From: Desulfobulbaceae bacterium
GTDB lineage: Bacteria > Desulfobacterota > Desulfobulbia > Desulfobulbales > Desulfobulbaceae
DNA: 6,551 bases
Direction of reading: 5' to 3'
Assembly (NCBI GenBank): GCA_011322715.1
Contig: DRLX01000376.1
Coordinates: forward strand, 1 to 6,551
The position numbers and the translations under genes were made by a program. Positions within the stretch are counted from its first letter, which is position 1. Each line of letters begins with the position of its first letter. This document shows, piece by piece, positions 5,160 to 6,551 of this stretch. The notes below the pieces were generated by a model. The model searched no databases, was not told the DNA's origin, and saw only the letters and a list, made by a program, of their open reading frames with translations.

Positions 5160-6017
5160 ATGGATAATCAGGAAGCCCGATTGCGGAAAATCCGAAAATT
5201 TGTCAACAAGATGCCTTCTCTCTCCACAACGGTGAGCAAGGTACTGGAGATCTGCAGTCGACCCGATACCGCCCCCAATGATTTAAACAAAGTTATTTCT
5301 CTTGACCCTGTTCTAACGGGACAGGTGCTTAAGCTCATCAACTCCGCCTATTATTCTCTTGTTAACAAGGTTACTTCACTCACCCGGGCTATCATCATGC
5401 TGGGGTTGAATACGGTGAAGAATCTTGCATTATCGACGGCCATTATCCGTAGCGTCGGCCAGACCAAGAAATCCAAAGTCCTTCCCATTCAAAAATTCTG
5501 GGCCCATTCCATCGGAGTCGGGGTGACGGCCAAGATATTTGCCGCCGAGCTTGACGTGCCACTGGGTGAGCGGGAAGAATTCTTTGTTGCCGGCCTGTTG
5601 CATGACCTTGGTAAAATTCCCTTTGGCGATGAGTATGCGCAGGTGCTGGCCGAGACAAAGGAGCGCGGAGTGCCGCTGGTGCATGTTGAACAGGAACTTC
5701 TGGGCCTTGATCATCAGGTGGTCGGCAAATTGATTGCTGAGAAATGGAAGTTGAACACGGCCATTACTCAGGCGATCTGCCATCATCACAATCCTGAGCT
5801 TGCAGACGAGGCCCATCGGTTGCTGGTTGCCGCCGTTACCCTTGCCGACTGTTATGTTTGTCTGTTTGATATAGGCTATGCGGGCAATTCATTTCCGGAC
5901 GAAGAACAGTTTGCCCGCTCACTGGAATTAACAGGACTTTCCTGGGACACGATTTCCGGGTTGTCCGATGCCGTGGAAGAGGAAATATTCAAAGCGGAAG
6001 TTTTTCTGCAGGTATAA
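5160..6017 (+). CDS. HDOD-domain signalling protein with retained HD motif
   Basis: A cytoplasmic protein of 285 residues, almost entirely one HDOD domain (Pfam HDOD, related to HD phosphohydrolases). Seen: the HDOD signature run MPSLSTTVSKVLEIC (18-32), VISLDPVLTGQVLKLINSAYY (45-65) and LTRAIIMLGLNTVKNLAL (74-91), then an HD-like part with FWAHS (113-117), LLHDLGK (146-152) and ICHHHNPE (206-213). Many HDOD proteins have lost the metal ligands; here His116, His148, Asp149 and His208-210 remain, so catalysis is possible but unproven. There is no receiver, GGDEF or EAL domain. Family members act as output modules in stress, motility and c-di-GMP signalling. The start ATG is the first possible one (upstream frame stop TAA at 5121-5123, no GTG or TTG between) and has no clear Shine-Dalgarno sequence. 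The promoter at 4934-4962 probably drives it and perhaps the hydrolase gene downstream. Confidence 0.92.
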   Translation: MDNQEARLRKIRKFVNKMPSLSTTVSKVLEICSRPDTAPNDLNKVISLDPVLTGQVLKLINSAYYSLVNKVTSLTRAIIMLGLNTVKNLALSTAIIRSVGQTKKSKVLPIQKFWAHSIGVGVTAKIFAAELDVPLGEREEFFVAGLLHDLGKIPFGDEYAQVLAETKERGVPLVHVEQELLGLDHQVVGKLIAEKWKLNTAITQAICHHHNPELADEAHRLLVAAVTLADCYVCLFDIGYAGNSFPDEEQFARSLELTGLSWDTISGLSDAVEEEIFKAEVFLQV

Positions 6018-6084
6018 GATATTATGTATGATATGAACAGGTGTGATTGGTTGGGATGTTCCGGCCGTCGAGGAAAAACCGTGC

Positions 6085-6114
6085 CCGGAGTTGCCGTATT
6101 TACGGCCCGGAGGG
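6085..6114 (+). promoter_or_regulatory. Hairpin overlapping the ribosome binding site of the hydrolase gene
   Basis: Seen: GCCGT (6093-6097) pairs with ACGGC (6102-6106) around loop ATTT, and CCGG (6085-6088) pairs with CCGG (6107-6110) below it, with AGTT bulged. The last two bases of the stem are the first two of the Shine-Dalgarno sequence GGAGGG (6109-6114), which lies seven bases before the ATG at 6122. The hairpin could reduce translation of the hydrolase. A weak terminator is unlikely because there is no U-tract. Confidence 0.45.
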
Positions 6115-6121
6115 CTGGACA

Positions 6122-6551
6122 ATGATTCAGGTTAGATTCTGGGGGGTTCGCGGATCAATACCGTGTCCCGGTCCTCAATCAATGAAATACGGGGGAAACA
6201 CGGCCTGTATAGAGTTGCGCTTTCCCGAAGTTAATCGCCATATTATTATTGATGCCGGTTCGGGAATTCGGGAGCTTGCGGGCCATATGATGGCCCATGA
6301 TCTTCCCCGGGGGCCCATCTCCACCGAGATTTATCTTTCCCATACCCATTGGGACCATATCATGGGTTTTCCTTTCTTTGTGCCCGCCTATATTCCGGGA
6401 ACAAAGATCAAGGTGTTTGGCCCGGTAACCTATGAGGACGACCCGCTTGAAGAAGTGGTCGGCGGTCAGATGAAGTATCGGTATTTTCCCGTCAATATGG
6501 GTGAACTTGCCGCTTCCATAGAGTACAAGCGTTTACGGGAAGAACCAAACA
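6122..6551 (+). CDS. Metallo-beta-lactamase-fold hydrolase (5' part, cut by the window edge)
   Basis: A cytoplasmic metal-dependent hydrolase of the metallo-beta-lactamase fold; the first 143 codons are present and the rest lies beyond the edge. Seen: the N-terminus IQVRFWGVRGSIPCPGP, then KYGGNTACIEL, IIIDAGSGIREL with Asp44, and the metal-binding motif HTHWDH (residues 74-79) in LSHTHWDHIMGFPFFVPAY, followed by YRYFPV. This layout is that of the group related to RNase Z, PhnP and cyclic-nucleotide phosphodiesterases (COG1235-like), not of antibiotic-degrading lactamases. The substrate cannot be told from sequence; phosphodiesters are most likely. Start: ATG with GGAGGG seven bases upstream. 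It lies 104 bp after the HDOD gene, on the same strand, and may be cotranscribed with it. Confidence 0.93.
   Translation, partial: MIQVRFWGVRGSIPCPGPQSMKYGGNTACIELRFPEVNRHIIIDAGSGIRELAGHMMAHDLPRGPISTEIYLSHTHWDHIMGFPFFVPAYIPGTKIKVFGPVTYEDDPLEEVVGGQMKYRYFPVNMGELAASIEYKRLREEPN

Overview
The window looks like a chromosomal segment from a free-living bacterium, most likely a member of the Desulfobacterota (delta-proteobacterial type, possibly Desulfobulbales-like). This placement is inferred. It rests on a mitochondrial-type EF-G of the kind found in spirochaetes, planctomycetes and delta-proteobacteria, an HDOD signalling protein, a stand-alone metallo-beta-lactamase-fold hydrolase, and a GC content near 50%. 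There are no mobile elements, tRNA or rRNA genes, or CRISPR arrays.

Left edge (1-675, minus strand): a decayed reading frame. One frame keeps a recognisable FHA phosphothreonine-binding domain (295-675). The downstream part continues in another frame with two in-frame stops and runs off the left edge. It is best read as a pseudogene, or less likely as several sequencing errors.

Middle (about 697-4811, plus strand): a good sigma-70-like promoter at 697-725 precedes a roughly 205-nt leader. The leader holds a rho-independent terminator-like hairpin (806-837) and a possible competing antiterminator pairing. Next come fusA (EF-G, closest in motifs to mitochondrial EFG1/spdEFG1), a small RecA/KaiC-like P-loop ATPase of unknown role, a eukaryotic-type (HIS6-like) HisA isomerase of histidine biosynthesis, and a 58-residue protein with ribbon-helix-helix-like features whose start overlaps the end of hisA. 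Gaps of 64 and 74 bp and an 8-bp overlap suggest one transcript. A very stable hairpin without a U-tract lies between the ATPase and hisA genes and may set different expression levels for the two halves.

Right part (4812-6551, plus strand): a 348-bp intergenic region has a near-consensus promoter (4934-4962) and a leader in which a strong Shine-Dalgarno sequence is both far from any obvious gene start and able to pair with an upstream anti-SD segment. It leads to an HDOD-domain protein that keeps an HD-type metal motif. After 104 bp comes the first 143 codons of a metallo-beta-lactamase-fold hydrolase, cut by the window edge.

The genes do not form one obvious pathway: translation, histidine synthesis and signalling are mixed. 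The most notable points are the two genes whose closest recognisable relatives are eukaryotic or organellar (EF-G and HisA), the unexplained ATPase between them, and two leader regions that look capable of conditional RNA folding.
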